Made by a program: the position numbers and the translations under genes
Assembly: GCA_947471745.1 (NCBI GenBank)
Contig: CANJKZ010001109.1
Location: forward strand, 2,480,001-2,544,000
Direction: 5' to 3'
Source of the DNA: Closterium sp. Naga37s-1
Lineage: Eukaryota; Streptophyta; Zygnematophyceae; Desmidiales; Closteriaceae
DNA length: 64,000 nucleotides
The notes under the pieces: generated by a model
Databases searched by the model: none
Seen by the model: only the letters and a program-made list of their open reading frames with translations
Told to the model about the DNA's origin: nothing
In this document: positions 10,801 through 19,758 of the stretch, piece by piece
Position numbering within the stretch: the first letter of the stretch is position 1
Layout: each line of letters starts with the position of its first letter

Positions 10801-11421
10801 GAGCAGGTTCTTGGTCTCCCGGCCTCTACTGGTCCTGCTCCTCCCTTAGAGTGTCCACAGCCTGTCCAGTCGCAGTCACAGTTACAGCCCGCCTCCCCCC
10901 TACCTGCTCCTTCTCCCTACACTGGTCCTACTGGAGGTCTTGCTGAGCGTCGTGAGCCTGCGTCTCGTCCTGCGTCGCCTGTTCGTGCTGCTCGCACTAG
11001 TGGTCGTGCTCCGCGTCCGCGTCCTCCTGCGGTCCCAGGCACACACCAGATGGCACTGCGTCCTTCCACTGCTCCTCTGCGTGTCCCGTTGCCGTCTCCT
11101 CCAGAGTCCTCTCTTCCTGTTCTTGCTGACCCGGAGTCTGACTCTCTTCGTGCTGCCAGTCCTACTGTCACGCGTCTCCTGGCTACTGTTGTCACTGACC
11201 CTTCCTTTGAGTCCACTGCTGCGTCGGCCCTAGTTGCTGAGCTTGTCGACTTTGCTGCTCGCTGTCGTCTGAACTTCGCTACTAGTCTTGTTGCTGAGTC
11301 TGAGTCTGTCTGCCTCCGTCCGTCGGGGGTGAGTGTGCTCTTAGCACGGACGTCCTTGAGGACAGGCAGGAGGAGTTCCAGTGTTTTGCTGCTGCTTTGC
11401 CTCATCTCGTGTCCACGCTGA
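7876..11421 (+). CDS. Family II gag remnant, protease, integrase and linker
   Basis: Open frame of 1181 codons. Residues 1-46 and 47-92 are a 46-residue tandem duplication (QLQRRPRESL..PQQLREWYASW), with a partial third copy. A zinc motif C124-X13-C138-X4-H-X4-C148 follows, then the aspartic protease LDSGAS (about 255), the integrase zinc region HHCLGH ... CVPC (411-455) and the DDE core with D in HMDVWG (about 478), D in HSDRGGEF (about 547) and E in SPQQNGIAERR (about 583). After that come GAESGG repeats and a Gly/Ala-rich linker. Capsid is missing. The frame ends by a 1-base deletion near 11312; the last 40 residues are out of frame. The encoded enzymes would mature the polyprotein and insert cDNA. 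Confidence 0.92.
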   Translation: MQLQRRPRESLTPQQLREWYASWGCRGGHSGSRPGVSSSTAACSGQVQLQRRPRESLNPQQLREWYASWGCRGGRSGSRPGVSSSAAACSGQVQLQRRPRAVLSPQQLCEWYAQPDGSRGTARCPYVIRTGARTGQPCGTLGHAESRCFARLSDAWRTEFGDAAELPDWVELLRLRVDIYTLDYDAILTAMYAFPTSDEGDCYLCVPPDPGIEAAALGAGEAAALGASACAAPGAGESALSGTTSAQALHTFTLDSGASRSFFRDRTTLTPLSRPVAVSLADPSGGPVLARFSTVLPCPAAPSSTLTGLYLPSFSTNLVSGADLQDRGVDQFTPASQRVTHCTCAQTGRHLATFTRRPGSSLYTLTTESPPVAVSGQVAASSQVFAAASRSGPESAPCSCRLLSHQTLLWHHCLGHPSLPRLRGMASRVLVSGLPRSLPPLPPGPAPTCVPCVEGRQRAAPHSSEFPPTEAPLETLHMDVWGPARVRGQGHERYFLLVVDDYSRYTTVFPLRSKGDVTEVLIDWIRAARLQLRESFGSDFPVLRLHSDRGGEFSSARLGAFCRAQGIRQTFTLPASPQQNGIAERRIGMVMDVARTSMIHAAAPHFLWPFVVQYAAHQLNLQPRVSLPETSPTLRWTGKVGDASAFRVWGSRAFVRDLSADKLSPRAVPCVFLGFPPDAPGWQFYHPTSRRVLSSQDVTFNESVPYYRLFPYRTAPLPPPPLFLAPGPPPVDPLPPQGPAPSGVSQVDAVEPVEVAFDSGAARGAEPGGAESGGAESGGAEPGGAEPGGAESGGAESGGAESGGAESRGAEPGGAEPGGAGSARVASRGASSRRELLSPQELREGFARRWSRAAGAGGTTVAAGPGGARTGGTGAAGTGGAAGAAGVGPARGTAGAAGGTGAAGPAGVGAAGAAGAAGGVGAGGSAGAGASEGAGVGAVGAGGATCAGAAAGGTGAVPAGSGGAARPRPYFVPLLEQVLGLPASTGPAPPLECPQPVQSQSQLQPASPLPAPSPYTGPTGGLAERREPASRPASPVRAARTSGRAPRPRPPAVPGTHQMALRPSTAPLRVPLPSPPESSLPVLADPESDSLRAASPTVTRLLATVVTDPSFESTAASALVAELVDFAARCRLNFATSLVAESESVCLRPSGVSVLLARTSLRTGRRSSSVLLLLCLISCPR
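10160..10350 (+). repeat. 15-bp coding repeat (GAESGG/GAEPGG) in the integrase-RT linker
   Basis: Units of GGTGCTGAGYCTGGG, about 12-13 copies, in frame with the polyprotein. The same array in element C is where element B inserted (61771) and where its deleted end now joins (about 55340). Confidence 0.95.
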
Positions 11422-13034
11422 TTGCCCCTGAGGGAGACCCGGATGCACCAGACATCCCGACTCCTCGATCGTACGCTGAGGCGATCGAGGGTCCCTACTC
11501 CTCTCAGTGGCAGTCAGCCATGGACGCAGAGATGGCTTCCTGGAAGTCCACAGGCACCTACGTCGACGAGGTTCCCCCACCTGGGGCGAACATCGTCAGT
11601 GGCATGTGGATTTTCAGGGTGAAGCGGCCGCCGGGTTCTCCGCCTGTCTTCAAGGCGCGTTACGTGGCTCGAGGCTTCAGTCAGCGGCAGGGAGTTGACT
11701 ACTTTCAGACCTTCTCTCCCACCCCGAAGATGACCACTCTTCGGGTGCTGCTGCACACAGCCGCTCAGCGCGACTACGAGCTTCACTCTCTTGACTTCAG
11801 CACAGCTTTCCTGCAGGGCAGCCTGCACGAGGAGATCTGGCTGCGCCGCCCACCTGGCTTCACTGGGTCTTTTCCCCCTGGTACCCAGTGGAGCCTCCGG
11901 CGGCCAGTCTACGGTCTCCGCCAGGCGCCCCGTGAGTGGCACGACACACTGAGGACTACACTTGCGGCTCTTGGGTTTGCTCCTTCTACAGCCGACCCGT
12001 CGCTGTTTCTGCGCACCGACTCCTCTTTGCCGCCGTTCTACATCCTCGTGTACATCGACGACTTGGTCTTTGCCACTGCTGACACTGCTGGACTCGCCCA
12101 CGTGAAGTCCGAGCTGCAGAAGAGACACACGTGCACAGACCTGGGTGAACTGCGCAGCTACCTTGGCTTGCAGATCACCCGGGACAGTGCACAGCGCACC
12201 ATTACCCTGACTCAGTCACACATGGTGCAGCAGGTCCTTCAGCGCTTCGACTTCACGAACTCCTCGCCTCAGGCCACTCCTCTGTCTACTCGCCACTCGC
12301 TCTCAGCTCTGCCTTCGGATGAGTCCGTAGAGCCGAGTGGCCCATACCCAGAGCTTGTTGGCTGCCTCATGTACCTGATGACCTGCACTCGACCTGACCT
12401 TGCATACCCTCTTAGCATCTTGGCACGCTATGTTGCTCCTGGGAGACACCGACCAGAGCACATGGCTGCAGCGAAGAGGGTGTTGCGCTACTTGTGCAGT
12501 ACGTCGGGCATGGGGCTAGTGCTTGGAGGGCGACGTCGAGTGGTCCTCACAGGTCACGCAGACGCTTCTTGGGCTGACGACCAGGCTACGCAGCGGTCGT
12601 CACAGGGTTACACCTTCAGTCTTGGTTCCGACTCTGTTTCGTGGCGGTCTACCCGCTCGTCTTCTGTTCTCGGCTCCAGCTGTGAGGCTGAGATCTCCGC
12701 GGGAGCCATGGCTGCACAGGAGCTACGCTGGCTCACCTACCTGCTGACCGACCTAGGAGAGCCGCCTCGTTCTCCTCCAGTTCTGTACGTAGACAACAAG
12801 GCCATGCTGGCCTTGTGTCGGGAGCACAGACTGGAGCACAGAACGAAGCACATTGCTCTTCGCTACTTCCTTGCTCGTGAGCTGCAGCAGCGTGGTCAGC
12901 TGCGCCTTGCTTACGTGGCCTCTGAGGCCAACACTGCTGATATCTTTACCAAGGCACTTCCGCCTGGTGATCATCAGCGCTTCTGTACGATGCGAGGTCT
13001 TGTGCCTACTTGGCCTCACTTGCTCACTTCTTGA
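11397..13034 (+). CDS. Family II reverse transcriptase and RNase H
   Basis: Continues the polyprotein in the +1 frame after the deletion near 11312; the true frame starts upstream of the listed ATG. RT blocks are visible in order: KARYVARGFSQRQGVDYFQTF, LHSLDFSTAFLQGSLHEEIW, VYGLRQAPREWH and the catalytic YIDDLVFA (about residue 220). RNase H follows with GHADASWADD (about 385), SSCEAE (about 430), LYVDNKAM (about 463) and the terminal ANTADIFTKALP. It ends with TGA. The domain is full length and without internal stops. Together with 7876-11421 it would supply all pol functions but no capsid. Confidence 0.93.
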   Translation: MPHLVSTLIAPEGDPDAPDIPTPRSYAEAIEGPYSSQWQSAMDAEMASWKSTGTYVDEVPPPGANIVSGMWIFRVKRPPGSPPVFKARYVARGFSQRQGVDYFQTFSPTPKMTTLRVLLHTAAQRDYELHSLDFSTAFLQGSLHEEIWLRRPPGFTGSFPPGTQWSLRRPVYGLRQAPREWHDTLRTTLAALGFAPSTADPSLFLRTDSSLPPFYILVYIDDLVFATADTAGLAHVKSELQKRHTCTDLGELRSYLGLQITRDSAQRTITLTQSHMVQQVLQRFDFTNSSPQATPLSTRHSLSALPSDESVEPSGPYPELVGCLMYLMTCTRPDLAYPLSILARYVAPGRHRPEHMAAAKRVLRYLCSTSGMGLVLGGRRRVVLTGHADASWADDQATQRSSQGYTFSLGSDSVSWRSTRSSSVLGSSCEAEISAGAMAAQELRWLTYLLTDLGEPPRSPPVLYVDNKAMLALCREHRLEHRTKHIALRYFLARELQQRGQLRLAYVASEANTADIFTKALPPGDHQRFCTMRGLVPTWPHLLTS

Positions 13035-13208
13035 CCTTGCTTGTACTGTGATCTTTCTATACCTGCACTTGCCTGTTTACCTTTATATATGATCTTGCAT
13101 GTGAACTGGCCTTGTGGCCTTGCTCTTGTGCTCGGATTGTGTGGTGACGTTGTGATCCACCCTGAGCTTGCTTTGCTTTGCTTGACTGGTCTTGTGACCT
13201 CTTGTTCT

Positions 13209-13231
13209 CCCCCACTTTGCCTATGGGGGTG
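13209..13231 (+). promoter_or_regulatory. Polypurine tract of family II element, in a hairpin
   Basis: CCCCCA, nine bases, TGGGGG then TG, immediately before the 3' LTR. The two arms form a perfect 6-bp stem with the purine run in the 3' arm. Confidence 0.85.
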
Positions 13232-13356
13232 TGTCAAACTCATATCATATAGCTTGTCTAGGCTATAGTGGGGTAGACACTATGGGGTACAGTTTCCTAG
13301 GGTTTCCTACTTGTACCCAACCTTGTGATAGTTCATTCATTCCTCATTTCTTCACA
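13232..13356 (+). repeat. 3' LTR of family II element
   Basis: 125 bp, differs from the 5' LTR at two positions by eye (TCCTTCTTG versus TCCTACTTG, and GTGCTAG versus GTGATAG). Confidence 0.95.
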
Positions 13357-13361
13357 AAAGG

Positions 13362-14124
13362 GTTGTTGTAGCTGTTTAATTGGACCTCTTGTCTAGGCGG
13401 AGGAGGAGAGACATATCAAAGGTGTCCTCGACTACTGCGCTTAGTGTGGCGGTGAACCCACATCGCCATGTTGCAGGTGACGTCACGAACGTTGTTTTTT
13501 TGGGCGGCCTTTCCGAGTCAACATGAGGTGGTTTGTGTAGGGCAGACGGATGGTCCAGAAGACAGTCGGTTTGCCTAGCGCGAAAGTTCGGGGCCATAGT
13601 TTGGGTTTTTGCGCGGCGCGAGGTCTTGTCGTGGTCCTGAGAGACAGCGTTCTGTGGAGTGTCTGATGGTCTTGCGGGTTTGCAGTAATATTGACGTCGG
13701 CGTGAGTCGCGGGGTCATCGCTGATCGCGATGAGAATAAAAGGCTATTTGCTCGCAGCGCGCTCCCTATTCTTGGTTAATGTCCATATCTTGTTGCTCGT
13801 GCAGCAAGGTGGCGCAGAGGTGCGCTTATGAGATTATGCCCTGCTGGCAAAGCAGGGCTTTTCAGAGGTCCATTGGTGTCCAAGGCCCCAAAGCACGATC
13901 ATATTTTTTTTTTTGGCTTTAAGGAGATCCTTGGAGGAAAGCAGGCACCCTGAGGGGTAGGCGCTTCGTAGCATTATACTCGGTTGTGCAAAGCTCCGCA
14001 AACATTAGATTATATTTGATTATGCTTAATATCACACATGTTACAATCTGGAATGTCTGTACCGTGTTGCCACGTGTAACCTTCGAGTGCGGTTACGGGG
14101 CGGTGAAGAGTCGAGACCGTTGAC
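13362..14124. other. Intergenic stretch, nothing recognised
   Basis: Non-repetitive DNA. No long coding frame, no conserved motif. A TGGCGCAGAGG string near 13810 resembles a tRNA A-box but no B-box follows. Confidence 0.6.
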
Positions 14125-14266
14125 TGTCAGAAACATAGGCGAGAATCAGAAACTGGAAAGAGGGCTTTCACTAGCAGGCAGTTGAGTACATATAGCAAAC
14201 CCTAATTCGGGCTGTACTCGCTATGGAGTACCCCACTGCAGGCTAGACAAACATCACATTCTGACA
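14125..14266 (-). mobile_element. Solo LTR, 142 bp
   Basis: Begins TGTCAGAAAC, ends ATTCTGACA, flanked by the target-site duplication TTGAC (14120-14124 and 14267-14271). On the minus strand it contains the shared LTR core (GCAGTGGGGTACTCC, GAGTACAGCCC, TTAGGGTTTGC) and closely resembles the LTR of element a (4225-4442). No partner LTR or internal region is adjacent. Confidence 0.9.
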
Positions 14267-14271
14267 TTGAC

Positions 14272-15364
14272 TACCTGCGATTGTTGGCCTTTGAGTGGCT
14301 TTCGGGCTGCCGCGCGCTATATATGAGCTTAACGCGATACTTGTACAAGGGGCGCTGCCTTGTTGTGAAGTGATGCACTAAGGGAAACCGTTGGGAATGC
14401 GGTTATTGCAACAGTTTTCATAATATGTTTTTGAAACTCGACAGTAGTGACTATAACAATACGATACATCGGATTAGATTGGAATACTAGAGAATGTATT
14501 GGCTTTTTGCACTTTGAATACTTCGTGCTTACTACCGTCTCTAAGTAGTGCCATTTCATTTGGTCTTCACCATCGCTTCAGCCATATTCGTTATGGGATT
14601 TTGTAATTTCAGAATTTTCTTGAGAATTCCATATGGTACGGATTGTATTGATCAGCCATAGAAGTATACAAAATATAAGCTCCTCACACTTGTGTTTTTT
14701 CTTATAATCCATGGAGGTATGTAGTTCATAGTATGTATTTCTATAATTACTGAAAATAGTATTTGTTTCGCACTAAACTGTATAGTGTGACTAATAATGC
14801 TGGTTTTCTTCCCGCGCCAAACAGTAGATAGGTTCGGGACTTGGAGCCAATGGGACACCAGCAAGCTAGAACCTGGCCTCCCTCATGGCTCCCGAACCAA
14901 AGCTGAGCCTCCAGCAAACCAAGCTGCTGAACCAATGGGTGGAGTTCTGAATCTGACAGCCTAGCTGTCCAAAGCATTTTCGAGATTTCCGCTGCTTGGT
15001 CTGATTTCGTTTCCACGCGACGCGTTGAAAGTATCTTTCCCTCCCACAAGGTCAAACAAAGTTTGTTTCTTGATTTTGTTCCTAGGAGCAGTTCAAAAAC
15101 AGCTTGGTTCGCGGCGGCCGCCGGCCGAACAATCAGCAATAGAGCGGGCGCCGTGCAGACTCTCTTCACTCTCGATTGGGACTCTCGGTGGCGCACTGCC
15201 ATTCGCTTTCGCACGCAGCCGTGTGAGCGTGGGGGTCGCGGGGGAGAGCGCCACGAACAGCTTGGCGAGTCGCGGCGGGCGAGTCAGCTCAACGGTGCGG
15301 CGCCGTGTAGCGCTCACCCTCGCGCCTCCAGCGGCGGCCGCGGTTGTGAGCCGTGAGGAATTTC
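14272..15364. other. Upstream region of the LRR kinase gene
   Basis: AT-rich to about 15010, then increasingly GC-rich up to the ATG at 15365, which is the expected profile of a promoter and 5' UTR. No TATA box or other defined element can be asserted. Confidence 0.4.
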
Positions 15365-15455
15365 ATGGAGCTACTATGGGTGCTCCGCGCGCTGGCACTC
15401 GCATGGTGCCTCGCCGTCCCTCTGGTCAACGCCCAGCCGCTTCAGGCGTCGCAAG
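15365..15455 (+). CDS. LRR kinase exon 1: signal peptide
   Basis: Starts MELLWVLRALALAWCLAV and continues PLVNAQPLQASQ, a typical signal peptide with a likely cleavage after VNA. I chose the ATG at 15365 over the upstream in-frame one at 15353 because it begins right at the hydrophobic core. The donor is CAAG|GTGCGA (phase 1), matching the 16315 acceptor. Confidence 0.65.
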
Positions 15456-15789
15456 GTGCGACGATGTCAGTGCGCTACGCCCACTATGTTGAAATGAGGG
15501 TGTTATGTAGCAGCGGAATGCCCTTAACACAGCCAGACAGTCGTTAGCGGAATGCCCTTAACACATCCCACAGGCGTTAGCGGAATGCCCACACTCGTCC
15601 CCCTGGTGGTGCCAACGTCCTCGTCGGCGAACTGCAGGGAGTCGCCCGCTGTAGTACTCCAAGCAGCGACTTCGCTGGTGGGGTCAGGCATATGGAGGAC
15701 CTTTCGCTGGGTTCGCAACTGCGTCACGACATTCCACGTCTCGCTCACAGCGGACAAATGAACCACCGGGAATCGAAACCTAGGCTCTG

Positions 15790-15792
<3 letters not shown>

Positions 15793-15826
<34 letters not shown>

Positions 15827-15862
15827 TTTTTTGTTTTTTGTTTTTTGTTTTTTTTTTTGGCT
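15793..15862. repeat. (GT)n and T-rich microsatellite
   Basis: About 15 GT units followed by runs of T broken by single G bases; lies in intron 1 of the kinase model. Confidence 0.95.
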
Positions 15863-16082
15863 AGGAGGTAAAATGCACTTACAGTCCGGAGCACCGAGTC
15901 TGAGACTTGAGTTTTCTTGCGATGAATTGATGGCTCGGGACGAGCCATTCAGTCGGAAGCAGTTCATGATAATTGGCTGTGGCGTTTTGTGACAAGTGGT
16001 GGCGTTTTGTGGGGTTTCGTGGTTTGGTAACGTTTAGCCCTGCCCGTACTTGGGGAGCACTGGGTGTCCTGCCTGACTGGAT

Positions 16083-16084
<2 letters not shown>

Positions 16085-16120
<36 letters not shown>
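16085..16120. repeat. Poly(T) tract of about 36 bases
   Basis: Uninterrupted T run in intron 1. It could be the reversed poly(A) tail of a retroposed sequence on the minus strand, but no such sequence is recognisable to its left. Confidence 0.95.
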
Positions 16121-16121
<1 letters not shown>

Positions 16122-16314
16122 AGCGTTGCAATGTACCCCGGGCAATTGCTTGCTACGTGCGCTCCTCACGCCACGCCCCCTCCCACCCATCCCACCCAGA
16201 CACACTTCCCTTTCATCTCATTCCTCCTGGCTACCTCCACACCCTCCAACACCCACCTCTCGTCTTGTCCCCTCTCCCCATTCCCCACGTCACCTCCACT
16301 CCACCAACCCGCAG

Positions 16315-16425
16315 TGCAATTCCTGCAGGACTGCGACACGGCATGGGGTCAGTCGTTGCCTGGTTGGGCGTACTCCAATCCGGACTGCGCATCACATGCG
16401 ACAGCAACGGAATGGTCTTGGAGTT
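16315..16425 (+). CDS. LRR kinase exon 2: LRR N-cap (frameshifted)
   Basis: Acceptor CCCGCAG, donor TT|GTGAGA. Reads QFLQDCDTAWGQSLPGWAYS, then NPDC in one frame and ITCDSNGMVLEL in another. This is the plant LRRNT_2 pattern (AWGQ..GW..NPDC..ITCDSNG), but the short link between NPDC and ITCD is damaged: the 111-nt exon cannot satisfy both intron phases, so one base was gained or two lost near 16388. Confidence 0.7.
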
Positions 16426-16659
16426 GTGAGATTCAATCTGCACTCTAACTGCAGTGTGCTTGACGCTCGTGCAGGGGGGTTGCCCCCTAAGTATGCGCAT
16501 GCAGTGACCACCATGATGTGCGCGTGTGCTACCAACAAGGCCGCACCACACCACTCTTTCACTCTCCTGATCTGATGGTAACCATACGCCAGCACATGCT
16601 TGGGTGCTCTTGGGTCCTCTTGGGTGCATTTGGGTGCTCTTGGGTGTTCTTGGGTGCAG

Positions 16660-16731
16660 GAAGATACCCGAGCTCAACCTAAGCGGGTCCATTCCGAATT
16701 CCATCAGCAGCCTCCGCGAGCTCTCTATTCT
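16660..16731 (+). CDS. LRR exon 1
   Basis: 72 nt, phase 2 on both sides. Reads KIPELNLSGSIPNSISSLRE followed by LSIL. Acceptor GGTGCAG, donor CT|GTACGT. The acceptor is embedded in a tandem TTGGGTGCTC repeat at about 16596-16659 rather than in a normal pyrimidine tract. Confidence 0.8.
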
Positions 16732-16774
16732 GTACGTTCTCCACTATGTTGGGCATTGGGCCCAAATGCATTGG

Positions 16775-16810
16775 TAGGGATGAGCAAGGGGCGAACACGA
16801 AACACGGTCG
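16775..16810. mobile_element. hAT terminus fragment
   Basis: TAGGGATGAGCA followed by AGGGGCGAACACGAA matches the terminal sequence of the hAT-type MITE at 43461-44335 (right end, reversed). No second terminus is visible nearby, so it is a truncated relic. Confidence 0.55.
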
Positions 16811-17179
16811 AGGCCTTGAAAATAAGGAGGATTAGGGTGTAACATTTTCAGTACACTTCGCTCATTTCCTTTTGTCGCTATCTACAATTTGCCTCTCCTG
16901 TTCCCTCTCCTATGCCCAGTTGCCTCCGCAAGTTATGATGTGCCTTGGGCCACGCTAAGAACACGTCTCTCCTCACTTCTCCTACCCCTTTCTATCCCCT
17001 GCCATCATCAACACACATCTTATGGAGAAAGTCTATCGCACAGCCTTTCATGCCTCTGTTACATTTTCAGGAATGTCGCCTCTCAATGGAGTTGCTTTTT
17101 CCTATCCCTGCTCGTTTCCATGCAATCTTCAGCTCCTCGTATCTGACTGATGCATGCCCATTCGTGTTCACCACCGCAG

Positions 17180-17251
17180 ATTGCTTGATCATAATCGGCT
17201 CACTGGCTCAATCCCTACTGCAATTGGCAACCTTGGAAACCTAAAAAGCCT
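17180..17251 (+). CDS. LRR exon 2
   Basis: 72 nt, phase 2-2. Reads LLDHNRLTGSIPTAIGNLGN then LKSL, the plant LxxNxLxGxIPxxL repeat. Acceptor ACCGCAG, donor CT|GTAAGT. The 200 bases upstream resemble those before LRR exons 4, 5, 6 and the downstream copies. Confidence 0.88.
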
Positions 17252-17765
17252 GTAAGTAGGCAAGAGCACATACCGAACCCAAATTGTTCAGGTCGAACCT
17301 GGTCGAACTGGCAGCATCAATAGTTCGACCCTTGTCGGGCCACGACTAGACCTAGTAGGTTTCCGGTGAGGGTAATATACGTGGCCCTGACATTGTTTTC
17401 GAAAATAAGTACTATTGATGTTCGTTTACGTCGCAGATTTCGCCGATCCGTCGAACGTGGCCAGAAGTGACCACGTTCGAATGTACGTGCTCGCGCATGT
17501 TCATCAACAGATTCAACTTTCGTTCTACTGCCATTTCTTGAACAATTGGCAGTTTTCACTCGGCGGAGGCGAGTTGAGTATAAAAATACTCGCTTTTTAC
17601 TCGTTACAAAGAGATGAGGAAGAAAACCGACTTTGTCAACCTGTCACGCCGGAATCACATTGAGCACTTACATGTTCGTCTATTGCTTCTTCTTTGTACC
17701 ATAGAGCCCCTTGGCTTTCCAGTCATTGCAACGATTCTCTTTTTCACACCTCGTGTTCATTGCAG

Positions 17766-17837
17766 ACATCTTAATAACAATCAGCTCACTGGCTCAATCC
17801 CCGCTACAATCAGCATGCTTACAAATCTAGAAGGCCT
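17766..17837 (+). CDS. LRR exon 3
   Basis: 72 nt, phase 2-2. Reads HLNNNQLTGSIPATISMLTN then LEGL. Acceptor ATTGCAG, donor CT|GTAAGT. The intron start (GTATGCATGTGAAGTGCCGAA) is like that after exon 38542-38613. Confidence 0.88.
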
Positions 17838-18486
17838 GTAAGTATGCATGTGAAGTGCCGAACCCAAACCGGTTCCGTCGAACCTGGTCGAATTGGCGGG
17901 CGTAGTTGAACGAACCGAAGCACTTTGTTTCGGATTGAACCAGCCTAACAGCTTATGGTTCGATGTTCAAGCGCTCACATCCGAACCTCAATGGGTTTGA
18001 ATCGCACAGGTGCAGCTCGTGCTGAACCGGTTTAAGAACTTAAATATGTAAGCACCTGTGTACCTAATGCTCCAAAATCTGTACAACACAGATGTAACTA
18101 GATCATTGTTACTTGGAATGGGAAAGGAAAGTGAGCTCCAAGGTTGCGTTGCTATGTAGTGGGACCCACCGCGGAGTTTGATTCGCACGACCACTTCTAT
18201 TTGGGGGAACAGGTTCAACCTGAAATAGATCGATAAGAAAAATGCCCCTAATTGAGGCAAACCAGTTCCCAAGCAGCATGTCTCTCCTCACTTCCCCTAC
18301 CACCATCTACTCTTTGCCAATGTCAGTTTACATTCCACAATCAATGTCGTTCTGCACATCATGCCTCTGTTGCATTTCCATAAAGTTCGCCTCCAACGGA
18401 GTATCTTCCTCCTGTCTCCAGCTCGTTTCCATGCAAGCTTGAGCTTCCTGTATCTACCGCATGCCCATGCATGCTCATTGTGGCAG

Positions 18487-18558
18487 AGGGCTTTCTAGCA
18501 ATCAACTCACTGGTGTGATTCCCACTGCAGTAAGCAGCCTTGTAAAGCTAAATTACAT
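18487..18558 (+). CDS. LRR exon 4
   Basis: 72 nt, phase 2-2. Reads GLSSNQLTGVIPTAVSSLVK then LNYM. Acceptor GTGGCAG, donor AT|GTAAGC. The following intron, 10.4 kb to 28948, holds two retrotransposons and half of the segmental duplication. Confidence 0.85.
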
Positions 18559-19753
18559 GTAAGCCCCGTTGCTTGGCCGTGTTTCCCTTGTGCCCGTCCC
18601 CTCCATGATTTTCCCTCCATGACTTTCCCTCCATGTGATGTGTGTAAGCCACATAGCTTGGGTACAATCTGTAAGAACTTGAGGTAGATTTTTCTCTCCA
18701 CTCCTTCATTTTCTTTGTCATTATCGTGTAATCTCTGCATCACAAAAATCAAGCAGCGAAATTCCTCCCGAAATGAGTTTGTTCAAACCTTTTCCAAATG
18801 ATTAAAAAACGTAGGGTTGGGAACTTTTTAAGAAGAAAAAATCGAAGGTTTTCTAGATGTTGTGTCAGATGCTTTCCAGATGATTTCACACGTTTCGAGA
18901 GACTTCGGAAGAAGGCAACCCGAAGTCAGCCTTGACTATGCAAGAAGTTCCGCAAAACCCTTTAATGTAAAAAGGTGGATGCCATAACAACTCTTTATTG
19001 TATTGGAAATGAGCTAGAATATCATTTCAAAATATGCAATGCTATAATCTGTAGGTGGTCAATTTCAACCATTGTAAACATCGAAAATCAATAATTTGAT
19101 TTAATTATGACATTACATCAAGACAAATGGTTACGCAAAGCTACCAGAGACCTAGTCGCCTACACATGTTCCATCACGTCAATAATTTAGGCATGATCTT
19201 GGCAAAAAAACGCGGTTGAACCTGAACAAACAGCACCGCCTGCAGCTAGCAACGATTTGAGCAGGTGAGGTAAACCAAATAAAAGCAGTTTTTAAGAAAC
19301 CAGCGGCGATTAAATCGTGTGCTTACCACGATTGCAATCTCTGAAGAGTTGTGAATTAATAAAAGGAAATCATCGACATAACGAACAAACGAGATTGTTA
19401 GATTAAACATCAAAACGGATTAACGCATCAGTAGATGGTGACGCGATCAATAAGATAACCCCGCGACCTGTGAAAAGTGAAGGGAAAACTGACGCGGGGA
19501 CCTGCATATGCGCATCCAGAAGTCAGTACGAGGTGAGAAATGTCCTGACTATTCGTAAGTGGATGGACTTCATGAAAAAAGTGTCACGCAATAAATGCGG
19601 TTCGCTGGTGATAGGGCAGCAAATCGCTAGAAGCTATGGCGGAAGTGACCAAGAGACTAAGCGAAGGAAGTACGAGGAACCAAACTAACGAAGTCAGAGC
19701 CACCAAGGAATAATAAAAATTACGGGAAGTGTCTTCCACCTTTGAGCTGGTGT
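18559..19753. other. Intron sequence, nothing recognised
   Basis: AT-rich, no conserved motif. One open frame of 72 codons at 19470-19688 has no family resemblance that I can name. Confidence 0.55.
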
Positions 19754-19758
19754 GAAGG

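Larger units (their letters stand above)
6281..13356 (+). mobile_element. Ty1/copia element, family II, capsid-less but otherwise nearly intact
   Basis: A 7076-bp plus-strand LTR retrotransposon with 125-bp LTRs (two differences by eye) and a perfect target-site duplication AAAGG (6276-6280 and 13357-13361). The internal order is primer binding site, long repetitive leader, gag remnant with zinc motif, protease, integrase, linker, RT, RNase H, polypurine tract. The gag capsid domain found in the relative at 51541-52260 is absent. One 1-base deletion near 11312 separates integrase/linker from RT. The low LTR divergence suggests a young insertion. Confidence 0.95.

Noticed and set aside
10145..10849. 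Plus frame coding LGVLSLGVLSLGV repeats (and its mirror at 54676-55340)
   Set aside because: It is the GAEPGG/GAESGG coding repeat of the polyprotein read in a wrong frame.
13800..13880. tRNA-like A-box (TGGCGCAGAGG) with a possible stem-loop CCCTGC...GCAGGG
   Set aside because: No T-loop GTTCRANNC follows at the proper distance and no acceptor stem can be formed.
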